Part shown: one piece after another, positions 9,828-23,165 of the stretch
How positions within the stretch are numbered: the stretch's first letter is position 1
Layout of the letters: every line of letters begins with the position of its first letter
Assembly: GCA_037893225.1 (NCBI GenBank)
Contig: JAZGUH010000451.1
Span: forward strand, 1,692,001-1,756,000
Length of the DNA: 64,000 nucleotides
Reading direction: 5' to 3'
DNA from: Hippasteria phrygiana
Lineage: Eukaryota; Echinodermata; Asteroidea; Valvatida; Goniasteridae
Made by a program: the position numbers and the translations under genes
Notes under the pieces: generated by a model
What the model saw: only the letters and a program-made list of their open reading frames with translations
Database searches by the model: none
What the model was told of the DNA's origin: nothing

Positions 9828-12800
9828 CAGTAAACGGAAGAACGCACACAGAGTTCACAGGAAGAAATTTGTTGCGAGGTTTGAATTTTCTCGAAGAGTT
9901 CTAACGCTGTGAAGCTGGCGATGGTCTCAAATTGTTGCGCTAGATCTAAGCTACCCATACGTGTGAAAATTACTGGATTTGGTCAATATCCCATTCAATT
10001 ATGAACAGGGAAAGGAGGGGCGTTCATCTGAAAATGTGGCAAACGTTAAGCAATCACAATGCAGTAAACGGAAGAACGCACACAGAGTTCACCGGAAGAA
10101 ATTTGTTGCGAGGTTTGAATTTTCTCGAAGAGTTCTAACGCTGTGAAGCTGGCGATGGTCTCAAATTGTTGCGCTAGATCTAAGCTACCCATACGTGTGA
10201 AAATTACTGGATTTGGTGAATTTTTCATTCAATTATGAACAGGGAAAGGAGGGTCGTTCATCTGAAAATGTGGCAAACGTTAAGCAGTCACAATGCAGTA
10301 AACGGAAGAACGCACACAGAGTTCACGGGAAGAAATTTGTTGCGAGGTTTGAATTTTCTCGAAGAGTTCTCACGCTATGAAGCTGGCGATGGTCTCAAAT
10401 TGTTGCGCTAGATCTAAGCTACCCATACGTGTCAACATTACCGGATTTGGTCAATATCCCATTCAAATATGAACAGGGAAAGGAGGGTCGTTCATCTGAA
10501 AATGTGGCAAACGTTAAGCAGTCACAATGCAGTAAACGGAAGAACGCACACAGAGTTCACAGGAAGAAATTTGTTGCGAGGTTTGAATTTTCTCGAAGAG
10601 TTCTAACGCTGTGAAGCTGGCGATGGTCTCAAATTGTTGCGCTAGATCTAAGCTACCCATACGTGTGAAAATTACTGGATTTGGTGAATATTTCATTCAA
10701 TTATGAACAGGGAAAGGAGGGGCGTTCATCTGAAAATGTGGCAAACGTTAAGCAGTCACAATGCAGTAAACGGAAGAACGCACACAGAGTTCACGGGAAG
10801 AAATTTGTTGCGAGGTTTGAATTTTCTCGAAGAGTTCTAACGCTGTGAAGCTGGCGATAGTCTCAAATTGTTGCGCTAGATCTAAGCTACCAATACGTGT
10901 GAAAATTGCTGGATTTGGTCAATATCCCAATAAATTATGAACAGGGAAAGGAGGGGCGTTCATCTGCACATTTGGCAAACGTTAAGCAGTCACAATGCAG
11001 TAAACGGGAGAACGCACACAGAGTTCACAGGAAGAAATTTGTTGCGAGGTTTGAATTTTCTCGAAGAGTTCTAACGCTGTGAAGCTGGCGATGGTCTCAA
11101 ATTGTTGCGCTAGATCTAAGCTACTCATACGTGTGAAAATTACTGGATTTGGTGAATATAACATTCAATTATGAACAGGGAAAGGAGGGGCGTTCATCTG
11201 AAAATGTGGCAAACGTTAAGCAGTCACAATGCAGTAAACGGAAGAACGCACACAGAGTTCACGGGAAGAAATTTGTTGCGAGGTTTGAATTTTCTCGAAG
11301 AGTTCTCACGCTATGAAGCTGGCGATGGTCTCAAATTGTTGCGCTAGATCTAAGCTACCCATACGTGTGAACATTACTGGATTTGGTCAATATCCCATTC
11401 AAATATGAACAGGGAAAGGAGGGTCGTTCATCTGAAAATGTGGCAAACGTTAAGCAGTCACAATGCAGTAAACGGAAGAACGCACACAGAGTTCACGGGA
11501 AGAAATTTGTTGCGAGGTTTGAATTTTCTCGAAGAGTTCTAACGCTGTGAAGCTGGCGATAGTCTCAAATTGTTGCGCTAGATCTAAGCTACCAATACGT
11601 GTGAAAATTGCTGGATTTGGTCAATATCCCAATAAATTATGAACAGGGAAAGGAGGGGCGTTCATCTGCACATTTGGCAAACGTTAAGCAGTCACAATGC
11701 AGTAAACGGGAGAAAGCACACAGAGTTCACAGGAAGAAATTTGTTGCGAGGTTTGAATTTTCTCGAAGAGTTCTAACGCTGTGAAGCTGGCGATGGTCTC
11801 AAATTGTTGCGCTAGATCTAAGCTACTCATACGTGTGAAAATTACTGGATTTGGTGAATATCCCATTCAATTATGAACAGGGAAAGGAGGGGCGTTCATC
11901 TGAAAATGTGGCAAACGTTAAGCAGTCACAATGCAGTAAACGGAAGAACGCACACAGAGTTCACGGGAAGAAATTTGTTGCGAGGTTTGAATTTTCTCGA
12001 AGAGTTCTCACGCTATGAAGCTGGCGATGGTCTCAAATTGTTGCGCTAGATCTAAGCTACCCATACGTGTGAACATTACTGGATTTGGTGAATATCCCAT
12101 TCAAATATGAACAGGGAAAGGAGGGTCGTTCATCTGAAAATGTGGCAAACGTTAAGCAGTCACAATGCAGTAAACGGAAGAACGCACACAGAGTTCACAG
12201 GAAGAAATTTGTTGCGAGGTTTGAATTTTCTCGAAGAGTTCTAACGTTGTGAAGCTGGCGATGGTCTCAAATTGTTGCGCTAGATCTAAGCTACCCATAC
12301 GTGTGAAAATTACTGGATTTGGTGAATATTTCATTCAATTATGAACAGGGAAAGGAGGGTCGTTCATCTGAAAATGTGGCAAACGTTAAGCAGTCACAAT
12401 GCAGTAAACGGAAGAACGCACACAGAGTTCACAGGAAGAAATTTGTTGCGAGGTTTGAATTTTCTCGAAGAGTTCTAACGCTGTGAAGCTGGCGATGGTC
12501 TCAAATTGTTGCGCTAGATCTAAGCTACCCATACGTGTGAAAATTACTGGATTTGGTCAATATCCCATTCAATTATGAACAGGGAAAGGAGGGGCGTTCA
12601 TCTGAAAATGTGGCAAACGTTAAGCAATCACAATGCAGTAAACGGAAGAACGCACACAGAGTTCACCGGAAGAAATTTGTTGCGAGGTTTGAATTTTCTC
12701 GAAGAGTTCTAACGCTGTGAAGCTGGCGATGGTCTCAAATTGTTGCGCTAGATCTAAGCTACCAATACGTGTGAAAATTGCTAGATTTGGTCAATATCCC

Positions 12801-13806
12801 AATAAATTATGAACAGGGAAAGGAGGGGCGTTCATCTGAAAATGTGGCAAACGTTAAGCAGTCACAATGCAGTAAACGGGAGAACGCACACAGAGTTCAC
12901 AGGAAGAAATTTGTTGCGAGGTTTGAATTTTCTCGAAGAGTTCTAACGCTGTGAAGCTGGCGATGGTCTCAAATTGTTGCGCTAGATCTAAGCTACCCAT
13001 ACGTGTGAAAATTACTGGATTTGGTCAATATCCCATTCAATTATGAACAGGGAAAGGAGGGGCGTTCATCTGAAAATGTGGCAAACGTTAAGCAGTCACA
13101 ATGTAGTAAACGGAAGAACGCACACAGAGTTCACGGGAAGAAATTTGTTGCGAGGTTTGAATTTTCTCGAAGAGTTCTAACGCTGTGAAGCTGGCGATAG
13201 TCTCAAATTGTTGCGCTAGATCTAAGCTACCAATACGTGTGAAAATTGCTGGATTTGGTCAATATCCCAATAAATTATGAACAGGGAAAGGAGGGGCGTT
13301 CATCTGCACATTTGGCAAACGTTAAGCAGTCACAATGCAGTAAACGGGAGAACGCACACAGAGTTCACAGGAAGAAATTTGTTGCGAGGTTTGAATTTTC
13401 TCGAAGAGTTCTAACGCTGTGAAGCTGGCGATGGTCTCAAATTGTTGCGCTAGATCTAAGCTACTCATACGTGTGAAAATTACTGGATTTGGTGAATATA
13501 ACATTCAATTATGAACAGGGAAAGGAGGGGCGTTCATCTGAAAATGTGGCAAACGTTAAGCAGTCACAATGCAGTAAACGGAAGAACGCACACAGAGTTC
13601 ACGGGAAGAAATTTGTTGCGAGGTTTGAATTTTCTCGAAGAGTTCTCACGCTATGAAGCTGGCGATGGTCTCAAATTGTTGCGCTAGATCTAAGCTACCC
13701 ATACGTGTGAACATTACAGTGTTTTGGTCAATATCCCATTCAAATATGAACAGGGAAAGGAGGGTCGTTCATCTGAAAATGTGGCAAACGTTAAGCAGTC
13801 ACAATG
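9828..13806. repeat. Irregular stretch of 17 monomers
   Basis: This segment has no single clean period. In order: a K-like monomer with CACAGG, an R-like monomer ending TTTTTCATT (10062), an F-like one, G, H, IU hybrid, J, H, I, J, G (with ACGTTGTG), a K-like monomer with CACAGG, N, I, H, IU hybrid, J. The H-IU-J trio occurs twice, at 10764 and 13104, 2,340 bp apart. CTACTCAT is private to this part of the window (about 9721, 11124, 11826, 13464). Confidence 0.75.
13572..13806. repeat. J monomer with complex 4-to-5-bp change
   Basis: This is a 235-bp J monomer. Around 13717-13722 the usual ATTACTGGATTTGG reads ATTACAGTGTTTTGG, a clustered replacement with net +1 bp. I saw it nowhere else in the window. 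It shifts the phase of downstream monomers by one until the C deletion near 16180 restores it. Confidence 0.85.
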
Positions 13807-15678
13807 CAGTAAACGGAAGAACGCACACAGAGTTCACCGGAAGAAATTTGTTGCGAGGTTTGAATTTTCTCGAAGAGTTCTAACGCTGTGAAGCTGGCGA
13901 TAGTCTCAAATTGTTGCGCTAGATCTAAGCTACCAATACGTGTGAAAATTGCTGGATTTGGTCAATATCCCAATAAATTATGAACAGGGAAAGGAGGGGC
14001 GTTCATCTGCACATTTGGCAAACGTTAAGCAGTCACAATGCAGTAAACGGGAGAACGCACACAGAGTTCACAGGAAGAAATTTGTTGCGAGGTTTGAATT
14101 TTCTCGAAGAGTTCTCACGCTATGAAGCTGGCGATGGTCTCAAATTGTTGCGCTAGATCTAAGCTACCCATACGTGTGAACATTACTGGATTTGGTGAAT
14201 ATCCCATTCAAATATGAACAGGGAAAGGAGGGTCGTTCATCTGAAAATGTGGCAAACGTTAAGCAGTCACAATGCAGTAAACGGAAGAACGCACACAGAG
14301 TTCACAGGAAGAAATTTGTTGCGAGGTTTGAATTTTCTCGAAGAGTTCTAACGCTGTGAAGCTGGCGATGGTCTCAAATTGTTGCGCTAGATCTAAGCTA
14401 CCCATACGTGTGAAAATTACTGGATTTGGTGAATATTTCATTCAATTATGAACAGGGAAAGGAGGGTCGTTCATCTGAAAATGTGGCAAACGTTAAGCAA
14501 TCACAATGCAGTAAACGGAAGAACGCACACAGAGTTCACCGGAAGAAATTTGTTGCGAGGTTTGAATTTTCTCGAAGAGTTCTAACGCTGTGAAGCTGGC
14601 GATGGTCTCAAATTGTTGCGCTAGATCTAAGCTACCAATACGTGTGAAAATTGCTAGATTTGGTCAATATCCCAATAAATTATGAACAGGGAAAGGAGGG
14701 GCGTTCATCTGAAAATGTGGCAAACGTTAAGCAGTCACAATGCAGTAAACGGGAGAACGCACACAGAGTTCACAGGAAGAAATTTGTTGCGAGGTTTGAA
14801 TTTTCTCGAAGAGTTCTAACGCTGTGAAGCTGGCGATGGTCTCAAATTGTTGCGCTAGATCTAAGCTACCCATACGTGTGAAAATTACTGGATTTGGTGA
14901 ATATCCCATTCAATTATGAACAGGGAAAGGAGGGGCGTTCATATGAAAATGTGGCAAACGTTAAGCAGTCACAATGTAGTAAACGGAAGAACGCACACAG
15001 AGTTCACGGGAAGAAATTTGTTGCGAGGTTTGAATTTTCTCGAAGAGTTCTCACGCTATGAAGCTGGCGATGGTCTCAAATTGTTGCGCTAGATCTAAGC
15101 TACCCATACGTGTGAACATTACTGGATTTGGTCAATATCCCATTCAAATATGAACAGGGAAAGGAGGGTCGTTCATCTGAAAATGTGGCAAACGTTAAGC
15201 AGTCACAATGCAGTAAACGGAAGAACGCACACAGAGTTCACAGGAAGAAATTTGTTGCGAGGTTTGAATTTTCTCGAAGAGTTCTAACGCTGTGAAGCTG
15301 GCGATGGTCTCAAATTGTTGCGCTAGATCTAAGCTACCCATACGTGTGAAAATTACTGGATTTGGTGAATATTTCATTCAATTATGAACAGGGAAAGGAG
15401 GGGCGTTCATCTGAAAATGTGGCAAACGTTAAGCAGTCACAATGCAGTAAACGGAAGAACGGACACAGAGTTCACGGGAAGAAATTTGTTGCGAGGTTTG
15501 AATTTTCTCGAAGAGTTCTAACGCTGTGAAGCTGGCGATAGTCTCAAATTGTTGCGCTAGATCTAAGCTACCAATACGTGTGAAAATTGCTGGATTTGGT
15601 CAATATCCCAATAAATTATGAACAGGGAAAGGAGGGGCGTTCATCTGAAAATTTGGCAAACGTTAAGCAGTCACAATG
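13807..15678. repeat. Decamer, partial copy 3 (eight monomers)
   Basis: Hc, IJ, G, N, I, J, G, H match the decamer copies at offset 6,085 from copy 2, including the CATATG and AATGTAG markers (about 14942-14977). Similarity continues into the following A monomer and stops near 15778, at the TCTC/TCTG position. GAACGGACAC at about 15463 is a private change. Confidence 0.83.
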
Positions 15679-16379
15679 CAGTAAACGGAAGAACGCACAC
15701 AGAGTTCACGGAAAGAAATTTGTTGCGAGGTTTGAATTTTCTCGAAGAGTTCTAACGCTGTGAAGCTGGCGATGGTCTGAAATTGTTGCGCTATATCTAA
15801 GCTACCCATACGTGTGAAAATTGCTGGATTTGGTCAATATCCTATTAAATTATGAACAGGGAAAGGAGGGGCGTTCATCTGAAAATTTGGCAAACGTTAA
15901 GCAGCCACAATGCAGTAAACGGGAGAACGCACACAGAGTTCACGGGAAGAAATTTGTTGCGAGGTTTGAATTTTCTCGAAGAGTTCTCACGCTGTGAAGC
16001 TGGCGATAGTCTCAAATTGTTGCGCTAGATCTAAGCTACCAATACGTGTGAAAATTGCTGGATTTGGTCAATATCCCAATAAATTATGAACAGGGAAAGG
16101 AGGGGCGTTCATCTGAAAATTTGGCAAACGTTAAGCAGTCACAATGCAGTAAACGGGAGAACGCACAAAGAGTTCACAGGAAAAAAATGTTGCGAGGTTT
16201 GAATTTTCTCGAAGAGTTCTAACGCTGTGAAGCTGGCGATGGTCTCAAATTGTTGCGCTAGATCTAAGCTACCCATACGTGTGAAAATTACTGGATTTGG
16301 TGAATATTTCATTCAATTATGAACAGAGAAAGGAGGGTCGTTCATCTGAAAATGTGGCAAACGTTAAGCAGTCACAATG

Positions 16380-17783
16380 CAGTAAACGGAAGAACGCACA
16401 CAGAGTTCACAGGAAGAAATTTGTTGCGAGGTTTGAATTTTCTCGAAGAGTTCTAACGCTGTGAAGCTGGCGATGGTCTCAAATTGTTGCGCTAGATCTA
16501 AGCTACCCATACGTGTGAAAATTACTGGATTTGGTGAATATCCCATTCAATTATGAACAGGGAAAGGAGGGGCGTTCATCTGAAAATGTGGCAAACGTTA
16601 AGCAATCACAATGCAGTAAACGGAAGAACGCACACAGAGTTCACGGACAGAAATTTGTTGCGAGGTTTGAATTTTCTCGAAGAGTTCTAACGCTGTGAAG
16701 CTGGCGATGGTCTCAAATTGTTGCGCTAGATCTAAGCTACCAATACGTGTGAAAATTACTGGATTTGGTGAATATTTCATTCAATTATGAACAGGGAAAG
16801 GAGGGTCGTTCATCTGAAAATGTGGCAAACGTTAAGCAGTCACAATGCAGTAAACGGAAGAACGCACACAGAGTTCACGGGAAGAAATTTGTTGCGAGGT
16901 TTGAATTTTCTCGAAGAGTTCTCACGCTATGAAGCTGGCGATGGTCTCAAATTGTTGCGCTAGATCTAAGCTACCCATACGTGTGAACATTACCGGATTT
17001 GGTCAATATCCCATTCAAATGTGAACAGGGAAAGGAGGGTCGTTCATCTGAAAATGTGGCAAACGTTAAGCAGTCACAATGCAGTAAACGGAAGAACGCA
17101 CACAGAGTTCACAGGAAGAAATTTGTTGCGAGGTTTGAATTTTCTCGAAGAGTTCTAACGCTGTGAAGCTGGCGATGGTCTCAAATTGTTGCGCTAGATC
17201 TAAGCTACCCATACGTGTGAAAATTACTGGATTTGGTGAATATTTCATTCAATTATGAACAGGGAAAGGAGGGGCGTTCATCTGAAAATGTGGCAAACGT
17301 TAAGCAGTCACAATGCAGTAAACGGAAGAACGCACACAGAGTTCACGGGAAGAAATTTGTTGCGAGGTTTGAATTTTCTCGAAGAGTTCTAACGCTGTGA
17401 AGCTGGCGATAGTCTCAAATTGTTGCGCTAGATCTAAGCTACCAATACGTGTGAAAATTGCTGGATTTGGTCAATATCCCAATAAATTATGAACAGGGAA
17501 AGGAGGGGCGTTCATCTGCACATTTGGCAAACGTTAAGCAGTCACAATGCAGTAAACGGGAGAACGCACACAGAGTTCACAGGAAGAAATTTGTTGCGAG
17601 GTTTGAATTTTCTCGAAGAGTTCTAACGCTGTGAAGCTGGCGATGGTCTCAAATTGTTGCGCTAGATCTAAGCTACCCATACGTGTGAAAATTACTGGAT
17701 TTGGTGAATATCCCATTCAATTATGAACAGGGAAAGGAGGGGCGTTCATCTGAAAATGTGGCAAACGTTAAGCAGTCACAATG
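16380..17783. repeat. D-E-F-G-H-I module, copy 3
   Basis: It corresponds to copy 1 at offset 15,678 and includes its private CACGGACAG in E. H lacks the extra G found in copies 5 to 8. Confidence 0.85.
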
Positions 17784-18719
17784 CAGTAAACGGAAGAACG
17801 CACACAGAGTTCACGGGAAGAAATTTGTTGCGAGGTTTGAATTTTCTCGAAGAGTTCTCACGCTATGAAGCTGGCGATGGTCTCAAATTGTTGCGCTAGA
17901 TCTAAGCTACCCATACGTGTGAACATTACTGGATTTGGTCAATATCCCATTCAAATATGAACAGGGAAAGGAGGGTCGTTCATCTGAAAATGTGGCAAAC
18001 GTTAAGCAGTCACAATGCAGTAAACGGAAGAACGCACACAGAGTTCACAGGAAGAAATTTGTTGCGAGGTTTGAATTTTCTCGAAGAGTTCTAACGCTGT
18101 GAAGCTGGCGATGGTCTCAAATTGTTGCGCTAGATCTAAGCTACCCATACGTGTGAAAATTACTGGATTTGGTGAATATTTCATTCAATTATGAACAGGG
18201 AAAGGAGGGTCGTTCATCTGAAAATGTGGCAAACGTTAAGCAGTCACAATGCAGTAAACGGAAGAACGCACACAGAGTTCACGGGAAGAAATTTGTTGCG
18301 AGGTTTGAATTTTCTCGAAGAGTTCTAACGCTGTGAAGCTGGCGATGGTCTCAAATTGTTGCGCTAGATCTAAGCTACCCATACGTGTGAAAATTACTGG
18401 ATTTGGTCAATATCCCATTCAATTATGAACAGGGAAAGGAGGGGCGTTCATCTGAAAATGTGGCAAACGTTAAGCAGTCACAAGGTAGTAAACGGAAGAA
18501 CGCACACAGAGTTCACGGGAAGAAATTTGTTGCGAGGTTTGAATTTTCTCGAAGAGTTCTCACGCTATGAAGCTGTCGATGGTCTCAAATTGTTGCGCTA
18601 GATCTAAGCTACCCATACGTGTGAAAATTACTGGATTTGGTGAATATTTCATTCAATTATGAACAGAGAAAGGAGGGTCGTTCATCTGAAAATGTGGCAA
18701 ACGTTAAGCAGTCACAATG

Positions 18720-20123
18720 CAGTAAACGGAAGAACGCACACAGAGTTCACAGGAAGAAATTTGTTGCGAGGTTTGAATTTTCTCGAAGAGTTCTAACGCT
18801 GTGAAGCTGGCGATGGTCTCAAATTGTTGCGCTAGATCTAAGCTACCCATACGTGTGAAAATTACTGGATTTGGTGAATATCCCATTCAATTATGAACAG
18901 GGAAAGGAGGGGCGTTCATCTGAAAATGTGGCAAACGTTAAGCAATCACAATGCAGTAAACGGAAGAACGCACACAGAGTTCACGGAAAGAAATTTGTTG
19001 CGAGGTTTGAATTTTCTCGAAGAGTTCTAACGCTGTGAAGCTGGCGATGGTCTCAAATTGTTGCGCTAGATCTAAGCTACCAATACGTGTGAAAATTACT
19101 GGATTTGGTGAATATTTCATTCAATTATGAACAGGGAAAGGAGGGTCGTTCATCTGAAAATGTGGCAAACGTTAAGCAGTCACAATGCAGTAAACGGAAG
19201 AACGCACACAGAGTTCACGGGAAGAAATTTGTTGCGAGGTTTGAATTTTCTCGAAGAGTTCTCACGCTATGAAGCTGGCGATGGTCTCAAATTGTTGCGC
19301 TAGATCTAAGCTACCCATACGTGTGAACATTACCGGATTTGGTCAATATCCCATTCAAATGTGAACAGGGAAAGGAGGGTCGTTCATCTGAAAATGTGGC
19401 AAACGTTAAGCAGTCACAATGCAGTAAACGGAAGAACGCACACAGAGTTCACAGGAAGAAATTTGTTGCGAGGTTTGAATTTTCTCGAAGAGTTCTAACG
19501 CTGTGAAGCTGGCGATGGTCTCAAATTGTTGCGCTAGATCTAAGCTACCCATACGTGTGAAAATTACTGGATTTGGTGAATATTTCATTCAATTATGAAC
19601 AGGGAAAGGAGGGGCGTTCATCTGAAAATGTGGCAAACGTTAAGCAGTCACAATGCAGTAAACGGAAGAACGCACACAGAGTTCACGGGAAGAAATTTGT
19701 TGCGAGGTTTGAATTTTCTCGAAGAGTTCTAACGCTGTGAAGCTGGCGATAGTCTCAAATTGTTGCGCTAGATCTAAGCTACCAATACGTGTGAAAATTG
19801 CTGGATTTGGTCAATATCCCAATAAATTATGAACAGGGAAAGGAGGGGCGTTCATCTGCACATTTGGCAAACGTTAAGCAGTCACAATGCAGTAAACGGG
19901 AGAACGCACACAGAGTTCACAGGAAGAAATTTGTTGCGAGGTTTGAATTTTCTCGAAGAGTTCTAACGCTGTGAAGCTGGCGATGGTCTCAAATTGTTGC
20001 GCTAGATCTAAGCTACCCATACGTGTGAAAATTACTGGATTTGGTGAATATCCCATTCAATTATAAACAGGGAAAGGAGGGGCGTTCATCTGAAAATGTG
20101 GCAAACGTTAAGCAGTCACAATG
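18720..20123. repeat. D-E-F-G-H-I module, copy 4
   Basis: It corresponds to copy 2 at offset 15,678 and includes its TTATAAAC end in I. It is preceded by an L monomer at 18486, as copy 2 is. Confidence 0.85.
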
Positions 20124-20825
20124 CAGTAAACGGAAGAACGCACACAGAGTTCACGGGAAGAAATTTGTTGCGAGGTTTGAATTTTCTCGAAGAGTTCTCA
20201 CGCTATGAAGCTGGCGATGGTCTCAAATTGTTGCGCTAGATCTAAGCTACCCATACGTGTGAAAATTACTGGATTTGGTGAATATTTCATTCAATTATGA
20301 ACAGGGAAAGGAGGGGCGTTCATCTGAAAATGTGGCAAACGTTAAGCAGTCACAATGCAGTAAACGGAAGAACGCACACAGAGTTCACCGGAAGAAATTT
20401 GTTGCGAGGTTTGAATTTTCTCGAAGAGTTCTAACGCTGTGAAGCTGGCGATAGTCTCAAATTGTTGCGCTAGATCTAAGCTACCAATACGTGTGAAAAT
20501 TGCTGGATTTGGTCAATATCCCAATAAATTATGAACAGGGAAAGGAGGGTCGTTCATCTGAAAATGTGGCAAACGTTAAGCAGTCACAATGCAGTAAACG
20601 GAAGAACGCACACAGAGTTCACCGGAAGAAATTTGTTGCGAGGTTTGAATTTTCTCGAAGAGTTCTAACGCTGTGAAGCTGGCGATAGTCTCAAATTGTT
20701 GCGCTAGATCTAAGCTACCAATACGTGTGAAAATTGCTGGATTTGGTCAATATCCCATTCAAATATGAACAGGGAAAGGAGGGTCGTTCATCTGAAAATG
20801 TGGCAAACGTTAAGCAGTCACAATG

Positions 20826-21527
20826 CAGTAAACGGAAGAACGCACACAGAGTTCACAGGACGAAATTTGTTGCGAGGTTTGAATTTTCTCGAAGAGTTCT
20901 AACGCTGTGAAGCTGGCGATGGTCTCAAATTGTTGCGCTAGATCTAAGCTACCCATACGTGTGAAAATTACTGGATTTGGTGAATATTTCATTCAATTAT
21001 GAACAGGGAAAGGAGGGTCGTTCATCTGAAAATGTGGCAAACGTTAAGCAGTCACAATGCAGTAAACGGAAGAACGCACACAGAGTTCACGGGAAGAAAT
21101 TTGTTGCGAGGTTTGAATTTTCTCGAAGAGTTCTAACGCTGTGAAGCTGGCGATGGTCTCAAATTGTTGCGCTAGATCTAAGCTACCCATACGTGTGAAA
21201 ATTACTGGATTTGGTCAATATCCCATTCAATTATGAACAGGGAAAGGAGGGGCGTTCATCTGAAAATGTGGCAAACGTTAAGCAATCACAATGCAGTAAA
21301 CGGAAGAACGCACACAGAGTTCACGGGAAGAAATTTGTTGCGAGGTTTGAATTTTCTCGAAGAGTTCTCACGCTATGAAGCTGTCGATGGTCTCAAATTG
21401 TTGCGCTAGATCTAAGCTACCCATACGTGTGAACATTACTGGATTTGGTCAATATCCCATTCAAATATGAACAGGGAAAGGAGGGTCGTTCATCTGAAAA
21501 TGTGGCAAACGTTAAGCAGTCACAATG
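20826..21527. repeat. G-K-LJ monomers at the divergence point
   Basis: The G monomer (20826) still matches 5148. The next monomer is K rather than Hc, so the large duplication ends inside it, at about 21090. The third monomer (21294) follows an AATCAC junction and joins L-type CTGTCG to a J-type end. Confidence 0.78.
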
Positions 21528-23165
21528 CAGTAAACGGAAGAACGCACACAGAGTTCACAGGAAGAAATTTGTTGCGAGGTTTGAATTTTCTCGAAGAGTT
21601 CTAACGCTGTGAAGCTGGCGATGGTCTCAAATTGTTGCGCTAGATCTAAGCTACCCATACGTGTGAAAATTACTGGATTTGGTGAATATTTCATTCAATT
21701 ATGAACAGGGAAAGGAGGGGCGTTCATCTGAAAATGTGGCAAACGTTAAGCAGTCACAATGCAGTAAACGGAAGAACGCACACAGAGTTCACGGGAAGAA
21801 ATTTGTTGCGAGGTTTGAATTTTCTCGAAGAGTTCTAACGCTGTGAAGCTGGCGATGGTCTCAAATTGTTGCGCTAGATCTAAGCTACCCATACGTGTGA
21901 AAATTACTGGATTTGGTGAATATTTCATTCAATTATGAACAGGGAAAGGAGGGGCGTTCATCTGAAAATGTGGCAAACGTTAAGCAGTCACAATGCAGTA
22001 AACGGAAGAACGCACACAGAGTTCACGGGAAGAAATTTGTTGCGAGGTTTGAATTTTCTCGAAGAGTTCTAACGCTGTGAAGCTGGCGATAGTCTCAAAT
22101 TGTTGCGCTAGATCTGAGCTACCAATACGTGTGAAAATTGCTGGATTTGGTCAATATCCCAATAAATTATGAACAGGGAAAGGAGGGGCGTTCATCTGCA
22201 CATTTGGCAAACGTTAAGCAGTCACAATGCAGTAAACGGGAGAACGCACACAGAGTTCACAGGAAGAAATTTGTTGCGAGGTTTGAATTTTCTCGAAGAG
22301 TTCTAACGCTGTGAAGCTGGCGATGGTCTCAAATTGTTGCGCTAGATCTAAGCTACCCATACGTGTGAAAATTACTGGATTTGGTGAATATCCCATTCAA
22401 TTATGAACAGGGAAAGGAGGGGCGTTCATCTGAAAATGTGGCAAACGTTAAGCAGTCACAATGCAGTAAACGGAAGAACGCACACAGAGTTCACGGGAAG
22501 AAATTTGTTGCGAGGTTTGAATTTTCTCGAAGAGTTCTCACGCTATGAAGCTGGCGATGGTCTCAAATTGTTGCGCTAGATCTAAGCTACCCATACGTGT
22601 GAACATTACTGGATTTGGTCAATATCCCATTCAAATATGAACAGGGAAAGGAGGGTCGTTCATCTGAAAATGTGGCAAACGTTAAGCAGTCACAATGCAG
22701 TAAACGGAAGAACGCACACGGAGTTCACAGGACGAAATTTGTTGCGAGGTTTGAATTTTCTCGAAGAGTTCTAACGCTGTGAAGCTGGCGATGGTCTCAA
22801 ATTGTTGCGCTAGATCTAAGCTACCCATACGTGTGAAAATTACTGGATTTGGTGAATATCCCATTCAATTATGAACAGGGAAAGGAGGGGCGTTCATCTG
22901 AAAATGTGGCAAACGTTAAGCAGTCACAATGCAGTAAACGGAAGAACGCACACAGAGTTCACGGGAAGAAATTTGTTGCGAGGTTTGAATTTTCTCGAAG
23001 AGTTCTCACGCTATGAAGCTGGCGATGGTCTCAAATTGTTGCGCTAGATCTAAGCTACCCATACGTGTGAACATTACTTGATTTGGTCAATATCCCATTC
23101 AAATATGAACAGGGAAAGGAGGGTCGTTCATCTGAAAATGTGGCAAACGTTAAGCAGTCACAATG
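21528..23165. repeat. Heptamer, copy 1
   Basis: Seven monomers: G, T, H, I, J, a D-like G (with CACACGG and GGACG), J. It is marked by GATCTGAGC in H (about 22116) and CACACGG (about 22719). Its final J carries ACTTGATTT at about 23079. It repeats at offset 1,638; identity begins at about 21442. Confidence 0.87.

Larger units (their letters stand above)
1..15678. repeat. Higher-order block 1 (A-anchored, 67 monomers)
   Basis: This block runs from the type A monomer at 1 to the next A at 15679. Order: A-B-C, D-E-F-G-H-I, J-G-K-L, D-E-F-G-H-I, three transition monomers (4446-5147), a decamer (5148-7487), a second decamer (7488-9827), an irregular stretch (9828-13806), and an eight-monomer partial third decamer (13807-15678). 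The length is exactly 67 x 234, because the C deletion at about 510 is offset by a net +1 change at about 13718. It is the longest stretch without an A monomer in the window. Confidence 0.85.
15679..21090. repeat. Segmental duplicate of bases 1-5412
   Basis: This 5.4-kb stretch matches bases 1-5412 at a constant offset of 15,678. Shared rare markers are CACGGACAG (16644), TTATAAAC (about 20062), GGACG (about 20860) and the three hybrid transition monomers. The only difference I noticed is 2116 G versus 17794 A. The match ends where 5413 is C and 21091 is G. The left limit of the other copy lies outside the window. Confidence 0.9.

Noticed and set aside
10429..10614. 61-codon plus-strand frame
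   Set aside because: It exists only because one monomer reads GTGTCAAC instead of GTGTGAAC. It is satellite sequence with no other coding sign.
13653..13883. 76-codon plus-strand frame
   Set aside because: It is created by the private complex change near 13718, which shifts the frame past the usual stops. It spans a monomer junction and has no homology I recognise.
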